Assembly (NCBI RefSeq): GCF_036227405.1
Contig: NZ_CP109473.1
Span: 7,998,001-8,062,000 of the forward strand
Reading direction: 5' to 3'
Length of the DNA stretch: 64,000 nucleotides
From: Streptomyces sp. NBC_01460
GTDB taxonomy: Bacteria; Actinomycetota; Actinomycetes; Streptomycetales; Streptomycetaceae
The notes under the pieces were generated by a model that saw only the letters and a program-made list of their open reading frames with translations, had not been told where the DNA came from and ran no database searches. The position numbers were made by a program, and so were the translations under genes. Of this stretch, positions 35,344 through 44,874 are shown one piece after another (position 1 is the first letter of the stretch; each line of letters starts with the position of its first letter).

Positions 35344-35605
35344 GGGGGCACCTCCGCTGCTCGACGTGATGGTCCTCGTTGCGGCTTCCCACGCTAGATG
35401 CACGCGCACGACGTCGCGCGTCGGCGGCCGTGCCGTCAGCGGCGGCCTCCGGGCACCGTCCACCGTGACCGCGTCCCACGACGGCACCCTCGACACCATG
35501 CGCGTATTCGTTCACGAGGTGGGCGGTGACTGACAGGGCGCGGAGGGGTGGGGCAGGCCCTGACCTGCCGCTCACCAGCGGTGCCGCGTGGCCGACGGCG
35601 CCGGG

Positions 35606-36790
35606 TCAGGGAATGAGGAGTGTCTTGATCATGCCGTCGGCCTTCTCCTGGAAGGTGCGGTAGGCCTGAGGTCCCTCCTCCAGGGGGAGCCGGTGGGTGG
35701 CGAACGAGTCCACGCCCAAGGGGTCCTCGTCGGTGAGGAGCGGCAGGATGTCGTCCACCCAGCGCCACACGTTGGCCTGGCCCATGCGCAACTGGATCTG
35801 CTTGTCGAACATGGTCAGCAGGGGCAGCGGGTCGGCGGCGCCCCCGTAGACCCCTGACAGCGAGATCGTTCCGCCGCGGCGCACCGCGTCGATCGCGGCG
35901 TAGAGCGCCGAGAGCCGGTCGACGCCCGCCTTCTCCATGAGACGCTCGCCCACCGCGTCGGGCAGCATCCCGACCGCCCAGTGAGCCGCCTTCGCGAGTG
36001 GAGCTCCGTGCGCTTCCATCCCGACTGCGTCGATGACCGCGTCGGTTCCCCGGCCCTGTGTGAGGTCTCGGACGGCGTCGCCCAGGTCCTTGCCGTACCT
36101 GCGGAGGTCCAAGCACTTCGCTCCGTGAACGGCGGCACGCTCCAGCCGGTCGGGGACCAGGTCCACGCCGATGACCAGCCCAGCTCCCCGGTGCTGCGCG
36201 ATCCGGGCCGCCATCGCCCCGATCGGTCCCAGGCCGAGGACCGTCACGGAGCCGCCGGGCGGGATCGCCGCGTAGTCGACGGCCTGCCATGCGGTGGGCA
36301 GGACGTCCGACAGATAGACGAAGCGGTCATCGGGCGGCCCGTCCGGCACCTTGATCGGCAGGCTGTTGCCGAACGGCACCCTCAGGAACTCGGCCTGCCC
36401 TCCGGGCACCTGGCCGTACAGCTTGGTGTACCCGAAGAGCGACGCACCGGTGCCGCGGTCACGGTTCTGGGTGGTCTCGCACTGCGACTGGAGGCCCTGC
36501 TTGCACATGAAGCAGTGGTTGCAGGAGACGTTGAACGGGATGACCACACGGTCGCCCGGCGAGAGCGCGGTCACTTCCGCCCCGGTCTCCTCGACGATCC
36601 CCATGGGCTCGTGTCCCAGGATGTCTCCGGGATCGAGGAACGGGCCGAGCACTTCGTAGAGGTGCAGGTCCGATCCGCAGATGCCCGTCGAGGTGATCCG
36701 CACGATGACGTCGTCGGGCTTCTCGATCTTCGGATCAGGAACCGTCTTCACCTGGACATCCCTCTTGCCCTGGTAGGTGAGTGCGCGCAT
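35606..36790 (-). CDS. Zinc-dependent alcohol dehydrogenase, formaldehyde dehydrogenase-like
   Basis: A 394-residue MDR-family protein; the ATG at 36790 follows GGGAGAG. The catalytic zinc ligands are in STGICGSDLHLYE and GHEPMGIVEE, the structural-zinc cysteines in CNHCFMCKQGLQSQC, and the NAD site in VLGLGPIGAMAARIAQ. The length and motifs fit the glutathione-independent formaldehyde/threonine dehydrogenase-like branch. The substrate is uncertain. It is paralogous to the gene at 38743-39882, with which it shares the MRALTYQGKRDV/VKALVYQGAKNV start. Confidence 0.87.
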   Translation of the reverse strand: MRALTYQGKRDVQVKTVPDPKIEKPDDVIVRITSTGICGSDLHLYEVLGPFLDPGDILGHEPMGIVEETGAEVTALSPGDRVVIPFNVSCNHCFMCKQGLQSQCETTQNRDRGTGASLFGYTKLYGQVPGGQAEFLRVPFGNSLPIKVPDGPPDDRFVYLSDVLPTAWQAVDYAAIPPGGSVTVLGLGPIGAMAARIAQHRGAGLVIGVDLVPDRLERAAVHGAKCLDLRRYGKDLGDAVRDLTQGRGTDAVIDAVGMEAHGAPLAKAAHWAVGMLPDAVGERLMEKAGVDRLSALYAAIDAVRRGGTISLSGVYGGAADPLPLLTMFDKQIQLRMGQANVWRWVDDILPLLTDEDPLGVDSFATHRLPLEEGPQAYRTFQEKADGMIKTLLIP

Positions 36791-37063
36791 GTGAGCTCTC
36801 CCTGTCTGTCGGGTCTGCATGTCGTTCGCTGTGGTGGGGGCGCCTCTGCCTCCGCGCACCCCGCCGGGGAACGCGGCCAGTGCCTCGGCGGACAGTCGGG
36901 GGAGCCCGGCGTCGGCCCGTCCCGCAGACCGGTTCCGGCAGGCGGCCCGACCCCGTCGACTGTTCACTCCAGCATGCCCACGGCGGCGCTCCCGCGCAGA
37001 TCGGGGGATGGTCCCGTCCGGCTGTCGGCGTCGGACGGCGGCGCGGCGATGGGGCATGATCAC

Positions 37064-38263
37064 TCAGCGGTCCTCGGCGTGCGCAAGGTCGAGGAGGACC
37101 TCGGAGGTGTAGCGAAACTCCTCCGTGAGCCTCGTCGCCTCGGTGACGAGGATGCCGTACGGAGAGGCGGGGTCGGAGAGGGACAGGGACAGCCGTTCCG
37201 TTTCCCCGATGACCTCGTCGCGGCGAGCCTCGGCTTCATCGGTCAGCCGCTCCAGTCGTTCTGCCTGCTGGGGCAGCGTCGTCTCGTCCAGCGTCGTCAG
37301 CACCTCGGCGACCGCGCCGGCGGACTTCAGGAATGCCGCGTACCGCTGCAGGAACGGCCGGACCGCCTCGTCCTTCTCGCGGGACCGGTCGAGTCCCCGG
37401 GTGAGCGCGGCCACCTGGTAGAGCGTGCGCTCCAGCGCCCCGAGCACGGCCTCGTACCCCTGGAATCCGGGGTGGCCGCGGTAGCGCCGCATCAGGCGTC
37501 GAGGGTTGAACAGGGCGCTCTCCTTGGCGGTCTGCAGTCCCGACCGAGCCTGTCCGATCATCGCTCCGGTGCGGGCCGCGCGGTCCTGCCACCCCCGGGT
37601 GACGTCCTGGTGAGGTACTCCCTCGGCGAGGACGGGATACATGTCGGCCAGCAGATCGTGAAGCGTGTGAGCGAGGCTGTGGATCCCGTACTCGGCGCTG
37701 CGGTACCGAAGAGGCGGCGCCACGAGCACATTGACCGCTGTGCCGATCACACAGCCGATGAGGACGAGCACCACGATCTCCCCCAGCCGCCAGATCCGCT
37801 GGGAGTCCCCCGACGACGAGGCGTATGTGGAGAAGGCGAAGAAGGCGGCGGTGGCCACCTGCGGGCCTTGAACGCCCAGCACGGGCCACCGTCCGATCGC
37901 GAGAGCGATGAGAGCCACGACGACGAAGGTCAGCAGGTCAGGGCCGGCGAGGAAGCCGAGGGCGGCCTGCACGAGGACCCCGACGACCACCGCACCGACA
38001 TAGCGCAGCGACTGTGTGACCGAGCGGTAGACGGTGACCTGCATGATCAGCACTGCCGAGAACGGTGCGAAGGCCGGCGAACGGGAATCGAGGACGTCGT
38101 AGGCGACGACCCAGGCCAGCGTGGCCGCGAGCGTGCTCTTCCCCAGCATCAGCAGGGTTTCGCGTTCGTCCCCGGAGTACGCGCGTGCACGCCGCCACCA
38201 CTGCGCCACGGCCGCGAATCGCCGCCCCGTGCCGGACCCTTCGGTCGTCATGCCATTGGTCAT
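37064..38263 (-). CDS. FUSC-family inner-membrane protein (second copy)
   Basis: A 399-residue protein with about five or six N-terminal helices (about 40-180; STLAATLAWVVAYDVLDSRS and APFSAVLIMQVTVYRSVTQS) and a long C-terminal cytoplasmic helical region. It is related in design to the FUSC protein at 26961-28109 but far from identical. It lies between two zinc alcohol dehydrogenase genes on the same strand, perhaps exporting a toxic acid or phenol handled by them (inference). No strong ribosome-binding site precedes ATG 38263; ATG 38251 is an alternative. Confidence 0.82.
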   Translation of the reverse strand: MTNGMTTEGSGTGRRFAAVAQWWRRARAYSGDERETLLMLGKSTLAATLAWVVAYDVLDSRSPAFAPFSAVLIMQVTVYRSVTQSLRYVGAVVVGVLVQAALGFLAGPDLLTFVVVALIALAIGRWPVLGVQGPQVATAAFFAFSTYASSSGDSQRIWRLGEIVVLVLIGCVIGTAVNVLVAPPLRYRSAEYGIHSLAHTLHDLLADMYPVLAEGVPHQDVTRGWQDRAARTGAMIGQARSGLQTAKESALFNPRRLMRRYRGHPGFQGYEAVLGALERTLYQVAALTRGLDRSREKDEAVRPFLQRYAAFLKSAGAVAEVLTTLDETTLPQQAERLERLTDEAEARRDEVIGETERLSLSLSDPASPYGILVTEATRLTEEFRYTSEVLLDLAHAEDR

Positions 38264-38742
38264 AGGGGCGTGCGCCCTCCCGTCACTCCGTCATGGCCGG
38301 CCTGCCGCCACGAGCAACCCGTTCGCGGCGGAAGACCGTCGATCGAGCAGCCGCACGTGTCTCGCGAGGTGGTCGCCGTATCCGAGTCCGGCGCGTGCCG
38401 TCAGGCGCGCGGAGGTGAGGACGGGGAACAGTCTCGTGCGGAGCACGCGGTGGCCGCTCGATGCGAGGGTAGCCACCGGCGTGCGGTCCTCACCTGTGGC
38501 CGGTGGCGGGTCGCCGCCGCAGCGGAGGTAGGAGTCGGCGCGTACACCGGGGCCCGGCGCCGTGAACGTACGAGTGGACGTCCGCCCGCACGCGCTGCGT
38601 CATGCCGCGTCGCAGGGTCCGCATGTGGTCGGGGGCGTGTCGGCGAGCGCGGGAGGCCAGCTCTGAGGGCGGACGTCCTCACCCGCCCACCCGTGCCCGG
38701 CAGCTGGGCACGCAGGACCCGCTCAGTGCGGCCTGAGCCGGC
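38264..38742. other. Gap, nothing supported
   Basis: About 480 bases upstream of the FUSC gene. Open frames exist on both strands, but none has a ribosome-binding site or a recognisable domain. It presumably contains the FUSC promoter. Confidence 0.45.
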
Positions 38743-39882
38743 TCACGGTTTGAGTACGACCTTGGTCCATCCGTCATCGCGGTCGTCGAAGTGGCGGTAC
38801 GCGTCCACCGCGGCGTCCAGAGGCAGTTCGTGCGAGACGATGAACGAGGGCTTCGCCCTCCCCTGCTGGATGAGTCGGCCGAGGCGGCGGTTGTACGCCT
38901 TCACGTTGGCCTGACCGGTGCCGATGCGCTGGCCCTTGAACCAGAACTGACCGAAGTCGAACGGCAGTTTGCCCTCGCGTGTCAGTGCGGTGGGAGCGCC
39001 CTCGTCCTGGGGGAGGAACACACCGACGACGCCTATGGCTCCGGTCGCCTTCACGGAGGCCACCAGGTCGTTCATGGTCCCCTCAGGCTTCTCGTCGCCC
39101 TGGGGGTCGTGAGCCTGGTAGCCGACGCATTCACACCCCTTGTCGGCTCCGCCGTCGGTCAGGTCGACGATCCGGTCCACGTGGTCGCCCTCGGAGTCGT
39201 CGACCGGCAGGGCTCCGGCTTCCTCGGCCAGTCGCAGCCGGTCGGGGTGACGGTCCACGACCAGGACCTGGGCGGCGCCGCGCAGACGGGCGGAGTACGC
39301 CGCCATCAGGCCGACGGGCCCGCCTCCGTAGATCACCACGGATTCACCCGGTGACACGTCGCTCAACTCCGTGGCGTGATAGCCGGTGGGAAATATGTCC
39401 GCCAGCATCACGTAGTCGTTCTCCTTCTCCGCCGCGTCCTCGGGCAGTACGAGGCAGTTGAAGTCGGCCCAGGGGACTCTGAGGTACTCCGCCTGGCCGC
39501 CGGCGTAGGTGCCCATGGCGGCGAAGCCGTAGGCACCGCCCGGTGTGTCGGAGTCGACGGAGAGGCAGAAACCGGTGAGGCCGCGCTCGCAGTTGGCGCA
39601 GAATCCGCAGCCGATGTTGAAGGGCAGGCAGACCCGGTCACCGACCTTCACGCGGTCGACTCCGTCCCCGGTCCCGATGACTTCCCCGAGGTTCTCGTGG
39701 CCGAGGATCCGCCCGGTCTCCATCGTGGTCCGACCCTCGTACATGTGAAGGTCGGAGCCGCAGATGTTGGTCGAGGTGATCTTTACCAGTGCGTCCGTGG
39801 GACGTTCGATCCTCGCGTCAGGAACGTCGACGACCGCGACATTCTTCGCACCCTGGTAGACGAGTGCTTTCACATGGCTCAC
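38743..39882 (-). CDS. Zinc-dependent (glutathione-independent) formaldehyde dehydrogenase-like enzyme
   Basis: A 379-residue protein; the GTG at 39882 has GGAG 6 bases upstream, and GTG 39873, which gives the family-like VKALVYQG start, is an alternative. Zinc ligands are in STNICGSDLHMYEGRT and GHENLGEVIG, the structural cysteines in GCGFCANCERGLTGFC, and the NAD motif in VVIYGGGPVGLMAAYSARLRG. The C-terminal half carries the extra segment of the glutathione-independent formaldehyde dehydrogenases (CVGYQAHDPQGDEKPEGTMN). It should oxidise formaldehyde or a related aldehyde. Confidence 0.88.
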   Translation of the reverse strand: MSHVKALVYQGAKNVAVVDVPDARIERPTDALVKITSTNICGSDLHMYEGRTTMETGRILGHENLGEVIGTGDGVDRVKVGDRVCLPFNIGCGFCANCERGLTGFCLSVDSDTPGGAYGFAAMGTYAGGQAEYLRVPWADFNCLVLPEDAAEKENDYVMLADIFPTGYHATELSDVSPGESVVIYGGGPVGLMAAYSARLRGAAQVLVVDRHPDRLRLAEEAGALPVDDSEGDHVDRIVDLTDGGADKGCECVGYQAHDPQGDEKPEGTMNDLVASVKATGAIGVVGVFLPQDEGAPTALTREGKLPFDFGQFWFKGQRIGTGQANVKAYNRRLGRLIQQGRAKPSFIVSHELPLDAAVDAYRHFDDRDDGWTKVVLKP

Positions 39883-40131
39883 CGCCTTCTCCGTCGGCCC
39901 GCAGCACGCCGGGCGATCGGCGGCCCGGGGCACGGGGGAAAGCCTTCCCTCCACCATGCCCGCCGACGGCTTTCCACGCAGTTCGGCCAGGAACGGGATC
40001 TGCCGCGATGACGCAGTGGTGCGTCGACCGCCATGTCCTCGGGGCGCGCCGTACGGACGCGTGCAGTGAAACAGCGCGCCGAGACCTGTCGACGGAAGCG
40101 GGGTCACACTGCATGCCGGTGCTCGCGGCGG

Positions 40132-40611
40132 CTACCAGGGGGTGTGGCCGGCCGGGTCGTCGTGCAGGGCGACCCGGACACGTATGCGCTTTCCCACAGG
40201 TTCTCGGTCCACCGCGAAGCTCTGGCAGACCATGAGCACCAGTTCCAGTCCGTGCCTGCCGATCCGGGCCGCGTCGGCGGGGGACGCGGCAGGCAGGACG
40301 GGGCCGGAATCCCACATGACGATGTCGAGGGTGCTGCCGTCCGTCTCCAGGTCCAGCAGGCACGGTCCGGGAGCGTACTTGCAGACGTTCGTCGCCAGCT
40401 CGCTCACGACCAGCTGCGCGATCTCCACCGCCCGGGCGGAGACATCCAGCCCGTGCCGCGACCGTGCGACGGTCAGGAACTCTTCGACGAAGCGCCGGGC
40501 GAGAGCGATCTCCTCCGAGCCCATGTCGTAGGCGGTGCCGGCCCGCACGGACTCCGTGGCGGCCGCCTCTCGTCGTTCTTGCCCGGTCATGCCGTACATC
40601 AGTTGCTCCAT
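40132..40611 (-). CDS. RsbW-like ATP-binding regulatory protein (second copy)
   Basis: A 159-residue protein; the ATG at 40611 follows GGGGGAAGG. HATPase motifs are EIAQLVVSELATNVCKYAPG and VMWDSGPVLPA, then RIGRHGLELVLMV. It is clearly related to the protein at 25037-25522. An upstream STAS-like stretch in the same frame (40702-40842) suggests that an antagonist gene once lay before it. Its partner is now unknown. Confidence 0.83.
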   Translation of the reverse strand: MEQLMYGMTGQERREAAATESVRAGTAYDMGSEEIALARRFVEEFLTVARSRHGLDVSARAVEIAQLVVSELATNVCKYAPGPCLLDLETDGSTLDIVMWDSGPVLPAASPADAARIGRHGLELVLMVCQSFAVDREPVGKRIRVRVALHDDPAGHTPW

Positions 40612-40701
40612 GAGCCTTCCCCCGTCGATCTGATCCGCGTTCACCGCGGTTCGGAACACTTCCTGCCTACCCGTCCCGACGTGTTTCAGACAGGACGAGC
40701 A

Positions 40702-40842
40702 CACGACGGAGGCGAGAGTGCGGTCGATCAGGCGGCGTGTGGGCCTCAACGGTGGGGGCGCACGGGTGGTGTGCTGGGGCCCGGCGAGGACCAGCCGCAG
40801 GAACATCGAGTCGGCGAAGGTGATGCTGCCGGTGTCCGGAAC
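40702..40842 (-). pseudogene. STAS-domain remnant
   Basis: VPDTGSITFADSMFLRLVLAG, then further residues ending RRLIDRTLASVV, resembles the second half of an RsbV-type STAS domain, including the D/N-S phosphosite context (ADSM). There is no start or first half. The frame is open to the ATPase gene, so the two may once have been adjacent or fused. Confidence 0.5.
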
Positions 40843-41040
40843 CAGCCGGGGTGCGTGGCCGTCACTGCTGTGATCTGTGGTTCCGGCGAGGGGAGGTCTC
40901 CGAGGTCGAACCCGCTGCTGGGCGCGAGCACCGGTAGCCCGGCGCACGGTCGGGCCGCTGTCGATAGTGGTGGCCTGTGTGGTGCGACTCCGTATGCGTG
41001 CGATCATGCTGTTCGCCGACACGAGGTGAAGAGGTGGGGG

Positions 41041-41856
41041 ATGGCCGGCCTATGGGTGACGGTCTGTCTGCCGGCTGAGGCCGCAGGTGATGTCGAAGGG
41101 GCTCTTGCGGACGCCCTGGCGCCTTTCTACCTGGACACGAGTGACAACCCCGTCGACCGAGGCATGTGGGACCATCGCCGCATCCAGGGGGGCAGCGACG
41201 GTCTGGGCTTCGCGGTCGCCGCCGGATACGAGAACGACCCCAGGCTCATCCACGACGATCCGGGATACGGCGGCACCCCCTGCCCCAGCGCCCCAGGTGT
41301 CTGCGCCGGAGGGCCGCGCGGCCTGCTCGACTTCTCGCAGCCGCATCGTGCGTCCGAGCGTGCGGTCGCCGCGTCCTGGGATCTGTGGCAGAGCCTGTCC
41401 GCCGTACACCCGCCGGCCGTTCCTCTCACGGTCTTCGTCGACCGCTGGCGCAACGATCCGGGCGCGTTTCCCGGCGACCGTCGGGGAGACGAGATGATCT
41501 CCGCCTACCGGGCCCAGCCGCTGGTCGAGGCCTACCTCGACCACCCCTTCAGCCTCGGCCTGGGATACCTGGGTTTCATCGGCCCTCACGACCCGGAGGA
41601 GCATCCCGTCATGAGCTATGACGGCTCCCGCTCCGCCTATATCCGGGAGTTCACCTCATCGGCCCGGCCGGATACCGACGTACTCACCCTGGACGGCTGG
41701 TGGTTGGAGGGCAGGTCTCATGCCGTCCATGCGTCGTGCGAGCCCGCCCTCTGCCCTCATGACCCTCCGAAGCCCGCGGTGTGGCCGGGCAGTGAGGCAT
41801 ACCTTGAGGCTCTTCCCGCTGACACGATCCTCGTCCGGCTCCACTGCCACGCCTGA
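41041..41856 (+). CDS. Hypothetical protein, streptomycete type
   Basis: A 271-residue protein; the ATG at 41041 follows GAGG. It starts MAGLWVTVCLPAEAAGDVEG and has no signal peptide or membrane helix. Acidic and Trp-rich segments (WDHRRIQGGSDGLGFAVAAG; MSYDGSRSAYIREF; LTLDGWWLEG) suggest a soluble fold I do not recognise. It is divergent from the RsbW-like gene. The function is unknown. Confidence 0.75.
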   Translation: MAGLWVTVCLPAEAAGDVEGALADALAPFYLDTSDNPVDRGMWDHRRIQGGSDGLGFAVAAGYENDPRLIHDDPGYGGTPCPSAPGVCAGGPRGLLDFSQPHRASERAVAASWDLWQSLSAVHPPAVPLTVFVDRWRNDPGAFPGDRRGDEMISAYRAQPLVEAYLDHPFSLGLGYLGFIGPHDPEEHPVMSYDGSRSAYIREFTSSARPDTDVLTLDGWWLEGRSHAVHASCEPALCPHDPPKPAVWPGSEAYLEALPADTILVRLHCHA

Positions 41857-42549
41857 CGCCGCTATCGCGCGGAGTGCGGCGAACCCGAGGTCATCTTGAC
41901 CTTCGACGGGTCCGGCCCGCTCAACTTCCAGCCCCCGTGCAGGCGATCCCCACCCGCCGCTGGACGCGCGAGGTGGACAGCGAGACCGAGAAAGGCCGTT
42001 ACGCGGCTGCCCCGGTCCGGTGTGCCGGGGGTCGGTGTGGCGCAGGCTCTGGACCACACCGAACCTCGCGTTTCGGATCAGGAGCCGTCGAACAGTTTCT
42101 GCACCTCGGACGGGATGTCTGTTCCCGAGCGAACGGCGAAGAGCGTGGCTGTCTTCGGTGTGTCGGCTGAGTGACCCGCGACGGATACCTCCCGACGACC
42201 CACTCCCCAGGATGTGTATCGACTCGCCCTCGATCTTCGGGAGTTGATTTCGGCCTGATCCGGCTGTCTGCCAGGAGGCCCCGCAGGTGCGGCCTGCGAG
42301 GATGGGGTCATGCTGCAGGTCTGTCTCAACGGTGCCGGAGTTCATGCCGCTCGAGCAGCCCTACGGCCGAAGCCGCCGACGAGCGTCCTCAAGCCGTCGT
42401 TCGTAGTCAGGTGCGAGCAGCTCAGGAAGCGCCTTGCCGTGGACGGCCGCCGAACCTGTCCGTGGCCGGGGTGCGTCCACAGGTTTTCGTCAGGCGTCTG
42501 GCGTGAGGACGGAGTGTCGGGGCACAGGACGTGTCGGAGGTTGATAATC
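41857..42549. other. Gap, no supported gene
   Basis: About 690 bases. Near 42310 the plus strand begins MLQVCLNGAG, which recalls the start of BKACE-type (beta-keto acid cleavage) enzymes for about nine residues only. The remainder is not recognisable. Probably decayed DNA plus the promoter of the small membrane gene. Confidence 0.35.
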
Positions 42550-42720
42550 ATGGTTCCCGTTATTCTTGTTCTTCTGCTCGCCCTACTTCTCTTCGGTGCT
42601 GGTTTTGCTCTGAAGGCACTGTGGTGGATCGCGATCATCGTGTTGGTGGTCTGGCTGCTCGGATTCGTTGTCCGGCCGACGGCGAGTGGTGGTAAGCGGG
42701 GACGCTGGTATCGATGGTGA
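42550..42720 (+). CDS. Small hydrophobic membrane protein
   Basis: A 56-residue protein; the ATG at 42550 has GGAGG 9 bases upstream. It is almost wholly hydrophobic (two helices, about 3-20 and 25-43), ending in a basic tail GGKRGRWYRW. Short proteins of this type are common in Streptomyces and often stress-related. A strong hairpin follows. Confidence 0.75.
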   Translation: MVPVILVLLLALLLFGAGFALKALWWIAIIVLVVWLLGFVVRPTASGGKRGRWYRW

Positions 42721-42752
42721 CGATCGGTGATTGAGTAGAAACTCCTCTTCTG

Positions 42753-42794
42753 TGCGGGTGGGCCGCGACGAACCGTTGTCGCGGCCCACCCGCA
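42753..42794 (+). terminator. Terminator of the small membrane gene
   Basis: 17-bp perfect arms (42753-42769 and 42778-42794) around an 8-base loop, 32 bases after the stop. Confidence 0.85.
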
Positions 42795-43024
42795 TGTCCG
42801 GTGCGCCCGCAGGGAATATGGCCGGTCATGCGTCAGGAATCATGTATTTCAGCGACAGGAACTCCGATCGCTGAAGGAGCGGGACCGTTCGGGGTTGCGA
42901 TGCATGAGCTCAGGAATGCTGGGCACGTGAGGTATTGAGAGAGCGTCACCGGATTTCGGCGACGCCGATCCCGCTCCACGGTTTCGGTCGGGGAGTGGCA
43001 GCTATCTGATGAAGGAGCCGTTTT

Positions 43025-43378
43025 ATGAGTGACAACATCTGGGGTTACCAGCCGACCGCCGGCCGCACCGCGAGCACCGATCTGATCGGATACAAGGTCG
43101 AGGCCACCGACGGCAGTATCGGCAAGGTCGACAAGCACTCGGACGAAGTCAACTCCTCGTATCTGGTGGTTGACACCGGCGTCTGGATCTTCGGTAAGCA
43201 CGTTCTGCTGCCGGCCGGAACCGTCCGTACCATCGACGAGTCCGAGCGGAAGATCTTCGTCGACCTGACCAAGGACCAGATCAAGGGCTCCCCGGAGTTC
43301 GACAAGGACAAGCATGTCGGCGACACGGGCTACCACGAGCAGGTCGGCGGCTATTACCACAGCCACCGACGCCCGTAA
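43025..43378 (+). CDS. PRC-barrel domain protein
   Basis: A 117-residue protein; the ATG at 43025 follows AAGGAG. The PRC-barrel (about 18-85) includes LIGYKVEATDGSIGKVDKHS, then YLVVDTGVWIFGKHVLLPAG. A charged His/Tyr-rich C-terminus follows. Such proteins are abundant, stress-linked cytoplasmic proteins in actinomycetes; the exact role is unknown. A terminator follows. Confidence 0.9.
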   Translation: MSDNIWGYQPTAGRTASTDLIGYKVEATDGSIGKVDKHSDEVNSSYLVVDTGVWIFGKHVLLPAGTVRTIDESERKIFVDLTKDQIKGSPEFDKDKHVGDTGYHEQVGGYYHSHRRP

Positions 43379-43400
43379 CCCCGCAGCACAAGCCAGATGT

Positions 43401-43432
43401 GGAGGCGCCCGGAGACCTTTCCGGGCGCCTCC
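43401..43432 (+). terminator. Terminator of the PRC-barrel gene
   Basis: 13-bp perfect arms (43401-43413 and 43420-43432) and a 6-base loop, 22 bases after the stop. Confidence 0.85.
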
Positions 43433-43660
43433 TGCGCTGTGTCATGCTGGGCCGCCCCGTGGCGTACCTGCCTTCGGACGAGTGATTCGAGGAATCCATC
43501 CCGCATGCCATGTGCGCGGTGCGTTCAGTTCGCGACGGAGCCCCAGTACACCGATCCCGGGGCGGATCCGAGCGTGGTGGTGGTCGCCGTCAGATTGGGA
43601 CGGTCGGATGACGCCCGAGCTTCGTCGCATCGGACGAGGGTCAGAATATGTAGGACATTC

Positions 43661-44245
43661 TCATTCGTCCGGAACCGAAAGCGGCCATGACCAGATCACA
43701 TCGGCATCCTCCCGTTCCCTGATGACCCGCCGATGGCGTGACGCTTCGCGTTTCGTACCCGAGTTGAGAGGCTGGTACCGGACCCAGTCCATCGGAACGA
43801 TATGGAGAGCCAGGGTTTCCAGGGTTCGTTGCTGGTCGACCGAGTGCACGAGCACCACGGCGAAGCGCTGAATACACCAGAGGCATTCCCAAGGAGGCCC
43901 GGTGACGAGGGCTCCGGAATCCACGAGTTTCCGGCCGTACCCGTCCTCGGGATCCAGCTCCATCTCGGCGTGGAAGTCGTCGCCACCGAAGAAATGGACG
44001 CAGCTGCGCCGCAGGCCGTGCCGCATGTCCGACAGGGCCTCGGTCATTCCGGAATCACCGTCCTGTGGCGTACCGACCACAGCGAGTGGGAAAATCGCGT
44101 ACGAGCCCCGGTCGATCACAGGGAAGCCGAGATCTGTCCACCGGGGAGTCTTTTCGGAGTATCGCCGTCCAAGAACACGCTCAAGGGCGTGCATGACGGC
44201 GAGGCCGTCCGAGATCAGGGTTCCCTCCTGCTCGATCCCGGTCAC
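43661..44245 (-). CDS. Hypothetical protein
   Basis: A 194-residue protein; GTG 44245 has a nearby G-rich site, and ATG 44275 or an internal Met are alternatives. Segments such as SYAIFPLAVVGTPQDGDSGM, WECLWCIQRFAVVLVHSVDQ and PMDWVRYQPL look like a soluble folded domain. I do not recognise it. Its third-position base use is less G/C-rich than that of its neighbours, which may mean recent acquisition. It is downstream of another hypothetical gene on the same strand. Confidence 0.55.
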   Translation of the reverse strand: MTGIEQEGTLISDGLAVMHALERVLGRRYSEKTPRWTDLGFPVIDRGSYAIFPLAVVGTPQDGDSGMTEALSDMRHGLRRSCVHFFGGDDFHAEMELDPEDGYGRKLVDSGALVTGPPWECLWCIQRFAVVLVHSVDQQRTLETLALHIVPMDWVRYQPLNSGTKREASRHRRVIREREDADVIWSWPLSVPDE

Positions 44246-44377
44246 CAGGCCCCTTCCCCGGAAGCGGCAGTGCACCGGGTGACGACGAGCCCCTCGACGG
44301 AGTCCTCCATGAGATCCCGACCGAGGTGGACCGGTGCGACCTCTTCAGTAGCCGTCAATGATCTCCACATCCTCCGC

Positions 44378-44689
44378 TCAGGCTTCCGTGGCTCTGTTCT
44401 GCCTTGCCAGAAGCCGGACCGATGTCCTCTTCGGTATGAGTAGGTCACACCGATCCGTCAGACCTCCGGCCGCAACCGCCGACGAGCCGCCTCGAGCCGC
44501 GTCGTCATCGCGTGCGAACTGCTCAGGCAGCGCCTTGTCCAGCGTCCCCGCAATACGATGGATCGGTGCCCAGACCGCCGGATCGTCGACAACACGACTG
44601 AGGTCCGTCATCTGGAGCTTCTCCAGCCAATGTGACAGCACCAGCGCCTCGTCAGCCGTGAGTTCGATCGTGACCTGACTGCAGCCCAC
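44378..44689 (-). CDS. Small hypothetical protein, conserved in type
   Basis: A 103-residue protein. VTIELTADEALVLSHWLEKL, then SRVVDDPAVWAPIHRIAGTL, resembles a small family seen in streptomycetes. The predicted fold is helical. The GTG at 44689 is the best start I see, with a weak ribosome-binding site. It ends 133 bases before the next gene on the same strand. The function is unknown. Confidence 0.6.
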   Translation of the reverse strand: MGCSQVTIELTADEALVLSHWLEKLQMTDLSRVVDDPAVWAPIHRIAGTLDKALPEQFARDDDAARGGSSAVAAGGLTDRCDLLIPKRTSVRLLARQNRATEA

Positions 44690-44874
44690 GGTTACCCCCA
44701 CGGCTCGGCTCCCACCCTCGACCCCCGAACCTACTGGCCTCCGACCTTGACCACATACATAGGGGCGCCCTCCCCGCAGGATCGAGGAACTGGTACGGGA
44801 CAGCCGTGCCGTGGCAGCGGGGGATCGAGCCCGAGATCGCGCGTCCAGGCGAGGAGCGACGACCGATGAGGTTC

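Noticed and set aside
35981..38914. 977-codon plus-strand frame
   Set aside because: Antisense to a dehydrogenase and the FUSC gene; no motif found.
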